A DNA stretch of 64,000 nucleotides from Papio anubis. Its lineage: Eukaryota; Chordata; Mammalia; Primates; Cercopithecidae. The notes below the pieces were generated by a model, which made no database searches, was not told where the DNA came from, and saw only the letters and a list, made by a program, of their open reading frames with translations. Below, piece by piece: positions 21,761 to 33,137 of the stretch. The position numbers and the translations under genes were made by a program. Where the stretch lies: the NCBI RefSeq assembly GCF_008728515.1, contig NC_044996.1, positions 102,431,287 through 102,495,286 of the forward strand, in the 5' to 3' direction. Each line of letters begins with the position of its first letter. Positions within the stretch are counted from its first letter, which is position 1.

Positions 21761-23325
21761 GTGAATTGGTACCAGTAGAGTAGGGTGCTGCTGGAAAGAT
21801 ATCCAAAAATGTGGAAGTGACTTTGGAACTGGGTAACAGGCAGAGGTTGGAACAGTTTGGAGGGTTCAGAAGAAGACAGGAAAATGTGGGAAAGTTTGGA
21901 ACTCCCTAGAGACTTGTTGAATGGCTTTGACCAAAATGCTGATAATGATATGGACAATGAAATCCAGGCTGAGGTGTTCTCAGGTGGAGATGAGGAACTT
22001 GTTGGGAACTGGAGCATAACTCTTGTTATGTTTTAGCGAAGAGATTGGTGGCATTTTGCCCCTGCCCTAGAGATTCATGGAACTTTGGACTTGAGATAAA
22101 TGATTTAGGGTATCCAGCAGAAGAAACGTCTAAGCAGCAAAGCATTCAAGAGGTGACTTGGGTGCTGTTAAAGGCATTTGGTTTTAAAAGGGAAACAAAG
22201 CATAAAAGTTTGGAAAATTTGCAGCTTGACAACGCGATAAAAAAGAAAATCTCATTTTCCGAGGAGAAATTCAATCTGGGTGCAGAAATTTGCATGAGTA
22301 ATGAGGAATCGAATGTTAATCGTTAAGACAATGGGGAAAATATCTCCAAGGTATGTCAGAGGCATTTGTAGCAGCACCTCCCATCAGAAACCCAGAGGCC
22401 TAGGAGGAAAAATGGTTTCATGGGCCAGGCCCAGAGTCCCCATGCTGTGTGCAGGTTAGGGACTTGGAGCCCTGAGTCCCAGCTGCTCCAGCTGTGGCTG
22501 AAAGGGGCCAACATAGAACTCAGGCTGTGGCTTCAGAGGGTGCAAGCCCCAAGCCTCGGCAGCTTCCACATGGTGTTGAGCCTGTGAATGCACAGAAGTC
22601 AGGAACTGGGGTTTGGGAACCTCCACCTAGATTTCAGAGGATGTATGGAAATGCCTGGACGTCAAGGCAGAAGTTTGCTGAAGGGCAGGGCCCTTGTGGA
22701 GAACCTCTGCTAGGGCAGTGTGGAAGGGGAATGTGGGGTTGGAGCCCTTACACAGAGTCCCTACTGGGATACTGCCTAGTGGAGCTATGAGAAGAGCTCC
22801 TCCAGACCCCAGAATGCTAGATCCACCGATAGCTTGCACTGTGTGCCTGGAAAAGCCACGGACACTTAACACCAGCCATTAAAGCAGTCAGGAGGGAGGC
22901 TATACCCTGCACACCCACAGGGGCGGAGCTGCCCAAGACCATAGGAACCCACCCCTTGCATGAGCGTGACCTGTAAGTGAGACATGAAGTCAAAGGAGAT
23001 CAATTTGGAGCATTAAGATTTGACTGCCTTGCTGGATTTCAAACTTGCATGGAGCCTGTAGCCCCTTTGTTTTGGCCAATTTCTCCCATTTGGAACAGCT
23101 GTATTTACCCAATGCCTGTACCTCCATTGTATCTAGGAAGTAACTAACTTGCTTTTGATTTTACAGGCTCATAAGCAGAGGGACTTGCCTCATCTCAGAC
23201 GAAACTTTGGAACGTGAACTTTTGAATTAATGCTGAAATGAGTTAAGACTTTGGGGGACTATTGGGAAGGCATGATTGTTTTTGAAATGTGAGGACATGA
23301 GTTTTGGGAGGGGCCAGGGGCAGAA

Positions 23326-23696
23326 TGATGTGGTTTGGCTGTGTCCCCACCCAAATCTCATCTTGAATTGTAACTCCCACAATTTCCACATGTCGTGAGA
23401 GAAACCCAGTGGGAGGTAATTGAATCAGGTGGGCCAGTCTTTTCTGTACTGTTCTCATGATAGTGAATAAGTCTCACGAGATGTGATGGTTTTAAAAATG
23501 AGAGTTTCCCTGCTCAAGCTCTCTCTCTTTGCCTGCTGCCATCCATGTAAGACATGACTTCCTCCTCCTTGCCTTCCACCATGATTATGAGGTCTCCCCA
23601 GCCACATGAAACTGTAAGTCCATTAAACCTCTTTCTTTTGTAAATTGCCCAGTCTTGGGTATGTCTTTATCAGCCACGTGAAAACGGACTAATACA
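23326..23696 (+). repeat. MST 3' LTR
   Basis: It starts 'tgatgtggtttggctgtgtc' and ends 'aacggactaatacag'. It is the fuller of the pair, with 'gtgggaggtaattgaatcag' in U3. By eye about one position in ten differs from the 5' LTR, which suits an old primate insertion. Confidence 0.93.
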
Positions 23697-24352
23697 GTAC
23701 CTTAATCGAAGATGACTGATGATTAACTGCACAATAGTCAACATAATAAACATCTCAACTGGTTCAGCTTACACAATTCTAACTGGAAAATTAACATTAA
23801 TCAAACTTTCCACTCGATGGGTGCCAAAACTGTTGTGCCCAGATCAGCTGCAGGCAAAAGCAGAGCTTTCAATAGAAAATTTCAATAAGTGGGATCAAGA
23901 TCTTGGAACATTTCTTCCAAGAATTGTAACAGGAGATGAAACATGGCTTTACTAATATGATTCTGAAGACAAAGCACAATCAAAGCAATGACTACCAAGA
24001 GGTACAAGTGGGCCAATCAAAGCAAAAGCAGAATGGTCAAGAGCAAAGGTCATGGAGACAGATTTTAGTGATGCTCAAAACATTTTGCTTGTTGACTTTT
24101 TGGAGGGCCAAAGAATGATAACATCTGCTCATTATGAGAGTGTTTTGAGAAAAGCTAGCCAAACCTTTAGCAGAAAAATGCCCAGAAGGTTTCACTAGAG
24201 AGTTCTTCTCCACCATCACAATGCTCGTGCTCATTCCTCTCATCAAACAAAGGTAATTTTGTGAGAGTTTCAATAAATCATTAGGCACCTTACAGTCCTA
24301 ATTTGGCTCCTTCTGACTTCTTTTTGTTTCTTAATCTTAAAAAATCTTTAAA

Positions 24353-24655
24353 GGGACAGATGTAGTGGCTCATGCCTGTAATTCCAGCACTTTGAGAGGC
24401 CAAGGTGGGAGGATAGCTTAAGACCTGGAGTTCAAGATGAGCCTGGGCAACATAGTGAAACCCTGTCTTTATGAAAACGAAATGTAAAAATAGCTGGTAT
24501 GGTGGAATGCACCTATGGTCCCAGCTACTTGGGAGGCTGAGGGGGGAGGATTGCTTGAGCCCATGAGGTCAAAGCTGCAGTGAGCCATGATCGCAATACT
24601 GCACTCCAGCCTGGGTGACAGAGCGAGATCCTGTCTCTAAAAACAAACAAAGACA
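24353..24655 (+). mobile_element. AluJ SINE in the mariner 3' part
   Basis: A full-length diverged Alu with 'gagcctgggcaacatagtga' and 'ggattgcttgagcccatgag'. ctttaaagg lies on both sides (before 24353 and at about 24657), a target duplication in mariner sequence. Confidence 0.9.
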
Positions 24656-24900
24656 ACTTTAAAGGTTGCCCATTTTTTTTTTCCATTAATAATGGAAAAA
24701 AAACCCACGAAAAACAAAAAACTGCACTGACATGGTTAAATTCCCAGGACCCTCAGTTCTTTAGGAATGCACTAAATGGCTGGTATCATTGCTTGCAACT
24801 GTCTTGAACTTGATGGAGCTTATGTTGAAAAATAAGGTTTATATTTTTTATTTTTATCTTTTAATTCATTTTTTCACAAACTTTTTGCTGTTCCCTCATA

Positions 24901-25515
24901 AGTGCATAAACAAAGTAGCAAAGGCCAAATCAAATCAAATGCAATTTAGAAAATAGCACTTGTAAGCCATTCTGGGAAAGCATCAAAATAATGAAAGAGC
25001 AAATTTTGCCTATGAAATATTGAGAATATGAAGAATACAATGGAATTTGCTGATACAGTAGAACATTTTGAAAATGCATTCCGAGGAAAGAATATGGCGT
25101 GTTTCTTGGTCAGACACTAAAGCTTGCATAGAAAGTAAAGCGACTCCTTTCAGTAATCAGAGTTTGAACATACACTGACTATCTGTGCTTTATCCAAGTA
25201 AATCATCTTATAAAGCCAGTTTCGGAAGGCAATGCTTCTATTTCATTAGATTTTTACTCTAAAATGAATAAAAAATGAGTGTTGTGACCATAAAGACTAA
25301 AAGAGAAATAAAATCAGATTATATAAGAGCAACAATAAAAATTCTAGAACAGGGCAGGAGTAAATTTAAATTGTTAAATGATAGAATTAAACACAGACAA
25401 TGAGAATTAAGAAATGAAATTGACAAAAAGGCTTTGGAAGAACCCAAATATTTATACTTCCACTCTACCACCAACACTGAGAGGCAGTAATACAAAAGCC
25501 CTCACCCAGACCTAT
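24901..25515. other. No gene seen
   Basis: Unique AT-rich sequence after the mariner end, with nothing recognised. Confidence 0.5.
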
Positions 25516-25881
25516 TGTCTTAGCCCATTTGGGCTACTATAACAAAATGCCTTCAACTTGGTAATTTACAAGCAACAGGAATTTATTGCTCATAGTCTGC
25601 AGGCTGCGCAGTAAGCTTAAGGCACCAGCAGATTCAGTGTCTGATGAGGGCTCATTCTCTGCTTCAAAAATGGTACCTTCTTGCTGCATCTTCACATGGA
25701 GGAAGGAGCAAACATGCTCCCTCAAGACTCTTTTGTAAAGGCCCTAATCCTACTTATAAGGGCAGACGGAGCCTTCATGACCTAATCATCTCCCATAGGC
25801 CCCAACTCTTAATACTATTACATTGAAGAGTAGGTTTCAACATACAAATTTGGTGGGAACACAAACATTCAGATCATAGCA
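25516..25881 (-). mobile_element. MaLR LTR (MST/MLT1A-like), antisense
   Basis: It begins 'tgtcttagcccatttgggct', passes 'aggaatttattgctcatagt', 'gatgagggctcattctctgc' and 'aagggcagacggagccttca', and ends 'acattcagatcatagca'. It is the complement of a MaLR LTR, present as a solo LTR. Confidence 0.82.
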
Positions 25882-26034
25882 CCTGCCTTTCTTGATCTCC
25901 CTGTGACCCTTTTCTTTGTTCTATAACCTTTTCATTCAGGAGTAGGCTCAGTGCTTTTCCTTCTTCCCTTCCATGAGTAAACCTCATGTCCCAGCCTTCA
26001 CACAATAGGAGAGGCATTTTTTCAAACTCATGGA

Positions 26035-26400
26035 AGAAATACAATGGTCTGAGCCTGTTTTAGTCAAAATAGAATTGAGTTATGAAGTGGTAATGAGCAA
26101 CCCTCAAATCTTGAGGGATTAACACATGAAGTTTATTTCTTGAACACACAAAGTTTGTTGTAGATCAGGTGACCTAGCAGTGCAACTGTCTTCCATGAGA
26201 TGACTCAGCACTGCAGTCTGCTTCATTATTGCAGTTCTGCCATTTTAATGCACCACTCTAGTCTCACCACTGAAAGGAAATAGTGAATTGAAGAATTTCA
26301 CTGCCAGCCCAGAAGAGACGCCTGTTACTTCTTCTTACAGTTCCTTAGTCAGTAGTAGATTCATGGCCTCACTAGCCTCAAGGAGCTCAGTAGGGTTTTG
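26035..26400 (-). mobile_element. Probable MLT1 LTR, antisense, diverged
   Basis: 'aaatcttgagggattaacac' followed by 'atgaagtttatttcttgaac' and later 'tcagcactgcagtctgcttc' follows the complement of an MLT1 LTR (ctcagtggcttaaa ... ggtttatttctcgctc) at high divergence. Confidence 0.5.
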
Positions 26401-27774
26401 GTGAACACTAGAAATGTCTATGAAGACCTTTCGGTGCTTGGTCTTTCATAGGCTAAAAGAATTTATAAAAAATTCTCTCTCTCCCAAAAATGTGATTATT
26501 TTAGGAATGTTATTATTCCCCTGTGGATGCAAATAAAACTTTGACCCTTGATGCTGAGAAATGGCAGAATTCTCCTAATGGATGTGTCTCCCCTTCCTCT
26601 GAAGCACTGAAACCCAGTGCTCCAATAGGCAGGAAATCCCTAGAGCCTAGTTGTAGAATGTGCAAATACATAGAAATGTTTAAAAATATGATCCCATTTT
26701 ACAATGATATTAAAATATAACATTAGACTTTGGTAATACCTGAGAAATAATGCTCATTTTATGTGCAGATAAAAGGGCAAAATTGGCTGAATTTAGTTTA
26801 AAGAAAAAAAACCTCACTATCTTTGAAAGCATTTAACTTCCTCATTGCAGAGTAGGAGAAACCCTAATACACAGATAACATATAAGCAAACAAAATCCTC
26901 TTCCATCTCCTGTTGCAAAAAGCACTCAACGAGTAACTATGAATTAGAAATCTAAATAAACAGCTGGTATCTAAGTATAGCCTCCTGAATATGGAGCTTT
27001 TTGGTTGACTGTATCTAAATATGTGATAGATTTTAAGGAAGTCAACGTGGTTATTTCCTTCTGTCAAATGCATTATTTAGATACAATCAGGCAGTAAAAT
27101 TCTAAAAATAGGTTAGAAGGCTTAATACAAGGAGCAACGTTTAACCTGTTTGATGAAGGCTCAGGGAAGCACGTTGAATGCTGTTGAAGCGAAAAAGCAG
27201 TTTGTACATAATGAACCTCAGTAAGAAACAACATTCACAGATTTACCTGTGAAACCACACACCTCACCCTCCCAAGTATTTATCTGACCAAATTTAATTG
27301 AACTGAAGCAGATAAAACTGTTCAAGCATGGGAACCAGTAATTGTTTGTAATTCATAAAAAGGATTATTCACATGCAACACCTCCAGAGAAACTACCTGT
27401 CTCTAAAGAAAATACCTACAGTTATAACAAAATGTTCTACAAATATGCACTTTTTAATAGTCTACTTACCTACAGGAATAACGCAAGCATCACTGCCCTT
27501 GCGGGAAGTGGTGGTAAGAATTCTTGCCCATGCCCATCAGTACAGTACACAATTTTAGAAGTTACACTCCAGCTCTAAACTCACACTTAAAATACAAGAT
27601 TTTGCTTCTAAGGCTTCATTTACATGCCAAGCAATTAAGTCAGTTAAGGTCATTACACGCTAATAAAGTTAGAAGAAGATCTATTTCTAGGTCTTCCATG
27701 CTGACAAATTTCCCAAAGGTATCCTTGGGAAACTATCTTTGTTGATATTGTGATTTATAATAAGAAATATATTT
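26401..27774. other. No gene seen
   Basis: About 1.4 kb of mostly unique sequence. Several open frames of 60-80 codons on the plus strand have no domain or start context that I trust. Confidence 0.45.
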
Positions 27775-28490
27775 TATTTTTGGTCCCTGGCACAGAGCTC
27801 CTAAACAATCAATAGTAAACTTCTAAAAACATAGGGGTGCTAGGTTTATCTTTTTTTCCTAATATTTGCTATTTGACCCCAGTTGCTGACACAGAGCTCC
27901 TAATCCCTTGGAATTTTATGAGTGATAAGAATATCTTTTGCCATAAAGAAGTGACTCTTGGTGAGTTCCTGTATGGTTCCTGGGCCCCAGAGATACCAAA
28001 CCTTGATTAGAAACTTGGAACTTTCAGGCCCATCCCGTATCCTCTGGAAAGAGGAGAAGAGCTGGAAGTTGAGTTAATAGTCGATCATGCCTACATGATG
28101 AAGCCTCCATAAAAATCTCAGATCTATGACTTTCAGAGAACTTGTGGGTTGGAGAACACATCCATGTGCCAGAAAGGTAATATACTCCAATTCCATGGGG
28201 AAAGAAGTTCCTATGCTTGGAGCCCTTCTGAGCCTCAGCCTATGTACCTCTTTATCTAGCTGTTCATCTATAGTCTTTATAATACCATTTATAACAAACG
28301 GGTAAATGTAAGTAAAGTGTTTCCTTGAGTTTTGTGAATCACTTGAGTAAATTATCAAGCCTAAGAAGAAGGTCACGGGAAGCTCTCACATGCAGTCAAG
28401 TCAGACAGAAATTTTGGGTAACCTGGGAACCTACTACTTGCAATTGGTATCTGAGAAGTCTTGTGAGAATATAGGATAGGAAAAAGCAAA
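27775..28490 (+). mobile_element. Long ERV-type LTR, family unassigned
   Basis: 'gcctacatgatgaagcctcc' then 'ataaaaatctcagatc', 'ctagctgttcatctatagtc', 'aacgggtaaatgtaagtaaa' and 'gtgtttccttgagttttgtg' follow a recognisable mammalian LTR pattern (promoter-like ataaaaa block, then an aataaac/gtaaa polyadenylation zone). I believe it to be an ERVL or ERV1 LTR. No internal region adjoins it. Confidence 0.6.
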
Positions 28491-28654
28491 CAGTTTTTTT
28501 CTTTAAACTTCCTTCCACCATGCATATCAACACAAGGCTAATAAGGTAAACTGTGTATACATATTAATCCATTCATAAATTCATGTAGTAAATTTTAACT
28601 GGACATATACTAAGTACCAGGTATTATTTATGGACACATGCTGGACTCAAGACT

Positions 28655-29445
28655 TATGGCCCAGAAGACATTTATGCAGCCAACAAACGTAAGAAAAAAA
28701 AAAACTCAACATCACTGATCATCACAGAAATGCAAATTAAAACCACAATGAGATACCATCTCATGCCAGTCAGAATGGCAAATATTAAAAAGTCAGGAAA
28801 CAATAGATGCCGGTGAAGCTGTGGAGAAATAGGAACACTTTTACACTGTTGGTGGAAATGTAAATTAGTTCAACCATTGTGGAAGACAGTATGGCGATTC
28901 CTCAAGGATCTAGAACCAGAAATATCATTTGACCAGCAATCCCCTTACTGGGTATATATTCAAAGGAATATAATCATTTACTATAAAGACACATGCACAT
29001 GTATGTTTACTGCAGCACAATTTACAATAGCAAAGACATGGAACCAACCCAAATGCCACCAATGATAGACCGGATAAAGAAAATGTGGTACATACATACC
29101 ACGGAATGCTATGCAGCCATAAAAAGGAATGAGATCATGTCCTTTGCAGGGACATGGATGAAGCTGGAAACTATCATCCTCAGCAAACTAACACAGGAAC
29201 AGAAAAACAAACACAGCATGTTCTCACTCATAAGTGAGAGTTGAACAATGAGAACACATGGACACAGAGAGGGGAATATCACACACCAGGGCCTGTTGGG
29301 GAGTTGGGGGTGAGGGGAGGGAACTTAGAGGATGGGTCAGTAGGTGCAGCAAACCACCATGGCGCATGTATACCTATGTAACAAACCTGCATGTTCTGCA
29401 CATGCATCCTGTTTTTTTTTGGAAGAAATAAAGAAGAAAAAAAGA
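28655..29445 (+). mobile_element. 5'-truncated L1 3' end (L1P)
   Basis: It starts in ORF2 at 'agaagacatttatgcagcca' and runs through 'gagataccatctcatgccag', 'ggaacacttttacactgttg' and 'cactcataagtgagagttga' to a 3' UTR ending near 29440. Frame breaks are present, and it is older than the full-length L1 at 44331. Confidence 0.87.
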
Positions 29446-31942
29446 CTAATGGCATGACCAGTGCTGGCCACAATACAACAATGTGTGCCTTATAAAGTAA
29501 GCAAATCAGAGTAAATGAGTTATTGCTCAATACCAGTTAATTACTTAGTTGGAAGACTTCTCTGGAACAATAAGAATAGAAATGCTATAAAAATAAACAA
29601 AATTATTTTTGCCATTCAGAGAAAGGGACAGTGGGATATTTTGTGTGTGGCTGACATGAAGCCATCTGGGAGCATTTATTCATACAGAGAAACTAATGAT
29701 ATCACTGAAACGCTACGTCAAGAAATTTCTTCAAAATGTACAATGAGGCTTTAAGTAAATAAGCCATGAATATACCACATTTAAAAATAATAGAAAATGC
29801 CACAAATTTGAAATGCTTTGGGAGACACTGAATTCAGAAGGAGGCTTTAGGAGAATTCACAATGGCAGCGAACACTGACGCATTCACTACACATCTGCAG
29901 GGACTTCATTCTTCAAGACAGAAAAATATGCTTCCCACCAGTTGTGACTCTATTATTTCACCATTACCTCTAGAATTTATATGAGTGCAGGATCATTGCC
30001 CAGAACCAACACACAGTTGGCATCTTTCCAAACCTGCAAACAATTCTCAGGCCACTGAGGGGACCTTAAGTCTGAGAGCCTGGAAATTACTTGTAATTAG
30101 TTTCCTTTTGTCATCAGTGGGCAAGAGATGATAAAAAGGTAACATTCATACCTGTCAGGAACCATCCGCCAGGGAGCACGCTTTCTTGGAGTCAGCACTC
30201 AGAAAGGCAATCCTTCTGTGGAGTTAGAAACTATAATTTGGTTGGAAGAAGGAGATGCATTTGTCTCAAGGTCAGCCTGAATGCTTTACAGATTCATGTA
30301 TTAATTTGGTTCACAAATACACAGCTTCATTTCCCCCCATCATCATCCAGAAGTGACCTTCGCCAAACTCTGGGTGTGGATTGAGTTTTTCATCACTACT
30401 TTTCTACAAGATTCATCTCTCAGTGGATGCTTATTTTCTGACTGGGGAATTTAAGTTTTCCGCTCGGCGATATTACACAGAAATGGGTCTTGTGGCTGTA
30501 CTGCAGCCTGCTCTTTTAGTTTGGCTATAAACAAATATTCCCTAAAAATCAGGACAAAAGGACGAAAGTAGTAAGTCAAAGATCTAGTTGTCCCAGGACT
30601 ACTGAAAAAGAATCATCTCAGATATGTTCACCATATAGAACCCGTGAAATGACTACTGTTTTCCGATCTAATTCATGTTCATATTCTGGTTATTTTAAAT
30701 ACCCATATCCAATTAACCTTGCTTACTAGATTAAAAATGTATCTTATGAGCTGTTCAAACATTGTCTTTCTTCTTCTCTCCAAATTCAGGAAACTTAGTA
30801 AACTGGGCTGGCAGGACCTTAATAAATCTGATGGCCACTGGAGCTTTAACAAACAACCAGGCTTTGATGACCTCAAGTGGTGGGGTGGGGGTGGGGGCGG
30901 GGGGAAGGGCTTTAACTGGCTTCCCATTGCCATCACAAAGATCTGTCATTTACAAGCAGTTCTAAGCATGCTTAGAAAGTGAGGAGATGTAACTGGTCTG
31001 TAGCTAATCAAAGGTTTTGTTTCAAAATCACATAATTCAGTTAATGTTGCGCGGTAAGGTGAGAAAATGAAAAATATCACTCTCTCCCATTTCATCATTC
31101 TAAGCCACAGCAAAATATGAACATGTCTGCTTCTCTGTTTGCCTCATCTTAAATAATTTCTACAAACCCTTTTCCTCACTGTTTTTCTTGACCACTTCTG
31201 AAACGTGGTGTTCAGCACATCTGGAAAAAGATATCTATTTTCCAATTTTATATTCCATTGTATAAACATATTTGTTTGATATTCTGTTCATTTTTATAAG
31301 ATTTTGATGATATTCAGACTAACTTCCTAACATGTCTTTATGATTTCCGGTGACTGAGATGAATACTAGTATAGCCAAGAAATTTCAGGGTAAGAGCTGC
31401 AACTTTAGCGAAAGCCAAAGGCTAAATTTTACATGTCTTCGTTAATGTTAAGCTGACGGAGGTAGTACAGACCCTGCTCTTTCTAGTGAATAGAAAATTT
31501 CAAGCCTCTTCTGTGAATTTTTAAGTAATCTAATCTGCTTGAGGTTTATTCTTTCTTTATAATCATGTTGCCAGCTCAGTCTGGGATTTGGGACCTAAAT
31601 AATGATCTTTGAGAAAATTATAAGGTGAACCTCCTGGGTAAAGACAGAAAAATGCCAAGGATTTGATTACTAATTGTACCAATAACACAAAGGTCAGATA
31701 TGCCCAGAGATCTAATGAATGTTCAGACACGTTCTCATTTCTTTCCCCAAATCTAATAATATGGCTAGAGCACTGATTTCCTAATATGGGTGGTATGGTT
31801 GTTGCTGTGCATGCTCTGATCACATCTGGACTCTGAGGAAGAAAGTGTGGGACAGGGGGTTGGAAATTAAATGTCAGGCCCTTCATTTTCTGTGACTGGA
31901 GCCAGTAACTTTGTGCCACCATAAGAATCTCACTTAGCCTAG
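29446..31942. other. Longest repeat-poor block; no gene seen
   Basis: Nearly 2.5 kb without a repeat I can name. Local GC is a little higher around 30160-30520 and 30780-30930. No splice-bounded exon with a recognisable product was found on either strand. If the window holds conserved non-coding DNA, this is the most likely place. Confidence 0.5.
30879..30909 (+). other. G-quadruplex motif
   Basis: Four runs of four or more G separated by single t, t and c (gg-t-gggg-t-ggggg-t-ggggg-c-gggggg-aa-ggg). This satisfies the G3+N1-7 rule with one-base loops, the most stable class. It is not near any gene that I can identify. Confidence 0.9.
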
Positions 31943-32297
31943 TGTATTAGTCCATTTTCACGCTGCTAATAAAGACATACCTGAGTAATTTATAAAGACA
32001 GAGAGGTTTAATGGACTCACAGTTCTACGTGTCTGGGGAGGCCTCACAATCATTGCAGCAGGTGAAAGGCACCTCTTATATGGCAGCAGGCAGAGAGAAC
32101 GCGAACCAAGCGAAAGGGGTTTCCTCTTATAAAGCTATCAGCTCTCGTGAGACTTACTCACTACCACGAGAACTGTATGGGGGAAACCGCCCCCATGATT
32201 CAATTCTCTCCCACCGGGTCCCTCCCGTAACACCTGAGAATTGTGGAAGCTGGAATTCAAGATGAGATTTGGCTGAGGACACAGCCAAACCATATCA
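31943..32297 (-). mobile_element. MSTA/THE1-like MaLR solo LTR, antisense
   Basis: It starts 'tgtattagtccattttcacg', contains 'gtaatttataaagacagaga', 'gcagcaggcagagagaacgc' and 'cagctctcgtgagacttact', and ends 'acacagccaaaccatatca'. Five-base flanks cctag and cctgg nearly agree, as expected for a MaLR target duplication. Confidence 0.92.
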
Positions 32298-32880
32298 CCT
32301 GGGCTTCTTTTTCCTCCTTTCCTCCATCACTGTGTCTCAGAGCAACATATTTTCCTACTGGAGCGTTTTTCACTGATACAATGGATATAATTTGGGAGCC
32401 TTTGATGGAAAGACTTGAAAGAGTCATTAACTTCATTTGCTTCATTTGTTTTCCAAGTCAAAGAATCCCAAAGAGAACTGCTGTGAAAAATAAGAGTATC
32501 TTAATTGACTGCCTTGAAGCTATGCATTTAAACATCATAGTCAGAAAGGCTGGACTATTTCTTCAGGATGGACTGTTTCAAAAATTTAACTATTATCTAA
32601 AGTTGGAGTTCTTCCACTTTATGTGAAGGTTTACCCTTTTATATCTTCCAATTCCCTTCCTTTGAGTATTGTTCCTCCCTTTGCTCTTTAGTATCCTACT
32701 CTGTCCAGGAAAGGGAAGACTTCAAGCCTTTTTTTCGGTGAGTATTTTTAAGTAATGTTATCTGCTTGAGATTTACTATTTCTTATAAATTTTTAGCTTA
32801 CTAAATAGTGATTCAAGAAACGTCCACCTGAATAAGTAGTATTTTACCATTTGCCTAACTGACTCACGACATCTTTTTCA
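32298..32880. other. No gene seen
   Basis: Unique sequence between the MaLR LTR and a MIR. One open frame (32243-32626, plus strand) starts inside the LTR and shows no domain. Confidence 0.5.
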
Positions 32881-33105
32881 TTGGGTTCAAACACAGGCTA
32901 CACCATTTACTAGCTGCGTGACCTCCAGCAAGTTACTTAACTTAGTTTGCTTAGTTATATAATAAAGATAAAAAGAATAATACCTACCTCATAGTATTGT
33001 TGTAAGGATTATATTAGCTTAATTTAAAAGTACTTAAAATGGTGACTGGCATATAGTAAAAATTTCAATATGTGTCATTGTTATTACTCTTACTAATAGG
33101 ATTAT
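32881..33105 (+). mobile_element. MIR SINE, nearly full length
   Basis: 'ttgggttcaaacacaggcta', 'tttactagctgcgtgacctc', 'caagttacttaacttagttt', 'aatacctacctcatagtatt' and 'actggcatatagtaaaaatt' give the whole MIR order, including the tRNA-derived head and core. Confidence 0.9.
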
Positions 33106-33137
33106 TATAATTTGTAAATTTTCAAGTTAAAAATAGG

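Larger units (their letters stand above)
21429..23696 (+). mobile_element. MaLR (MST-type) element with both LTRs and internal region
   Basis: The 5' LTR (21429-21760) and 3' LTR (23326-23696) flank a 1.56-kb internal region. The internal part begins gtgaattggtaccag, has 'gactttggaactgggtaaca' and 'tgactgccttgctggatttc', and ends with a purine-rich tract 'gggaggggccaggggcag' just before the 3' LTR. That order is typical of MST/THE internal sequence. MaLR elements are non-autonomous ERVL relatives without gag, pol or env, and none is seen here. Both LTRs keep tgatatgg or tgatgtgg starts and aataca ends. The insertion lies within the mariner; five-base flanks are only partly alike (atgct and gtacc). 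Confidence 0.92.
21010..24900 (+). mobile_element. HSMAR2-type mariner transposon, dead, split by a MaLR and an AluJ
   Basis: Three collinear pieces (21010-21428, 23697-24352, 24656-24900) rebuild a mariner of roughly 1.3 kb. The 5' end is 'tacaaggtgtcttcaatata', and the 3' end 'ctttttgctgttccctcata' is its degraded inverted counterpart. Mariner transposase cuts and pastes DNA with a DD(34)D catalytic triad. The translated remnant keeps RIVTGDETWLY around the first aspartate, HHHNARAH in place of the usual HHDNAPAH (second aspartate lost), and NLAPSDFFLF in place of the usual SPDLAPSDFF. Stops, frameshifts and two large insertions make it inactive. Confidence 0.9.

Noticed and set aside
21463..22017. 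184-codon open frame on the minus strand
   Set aside because: It lies wholly in antisense MST LTR and internal sequence, which has no known antisense gene.
32243..32626. 127-codon open frame on the plus strand
   Set aside because: It begins inside an antisense MaLR LTR and runs into unique sequence. No domain or conservation evidence.
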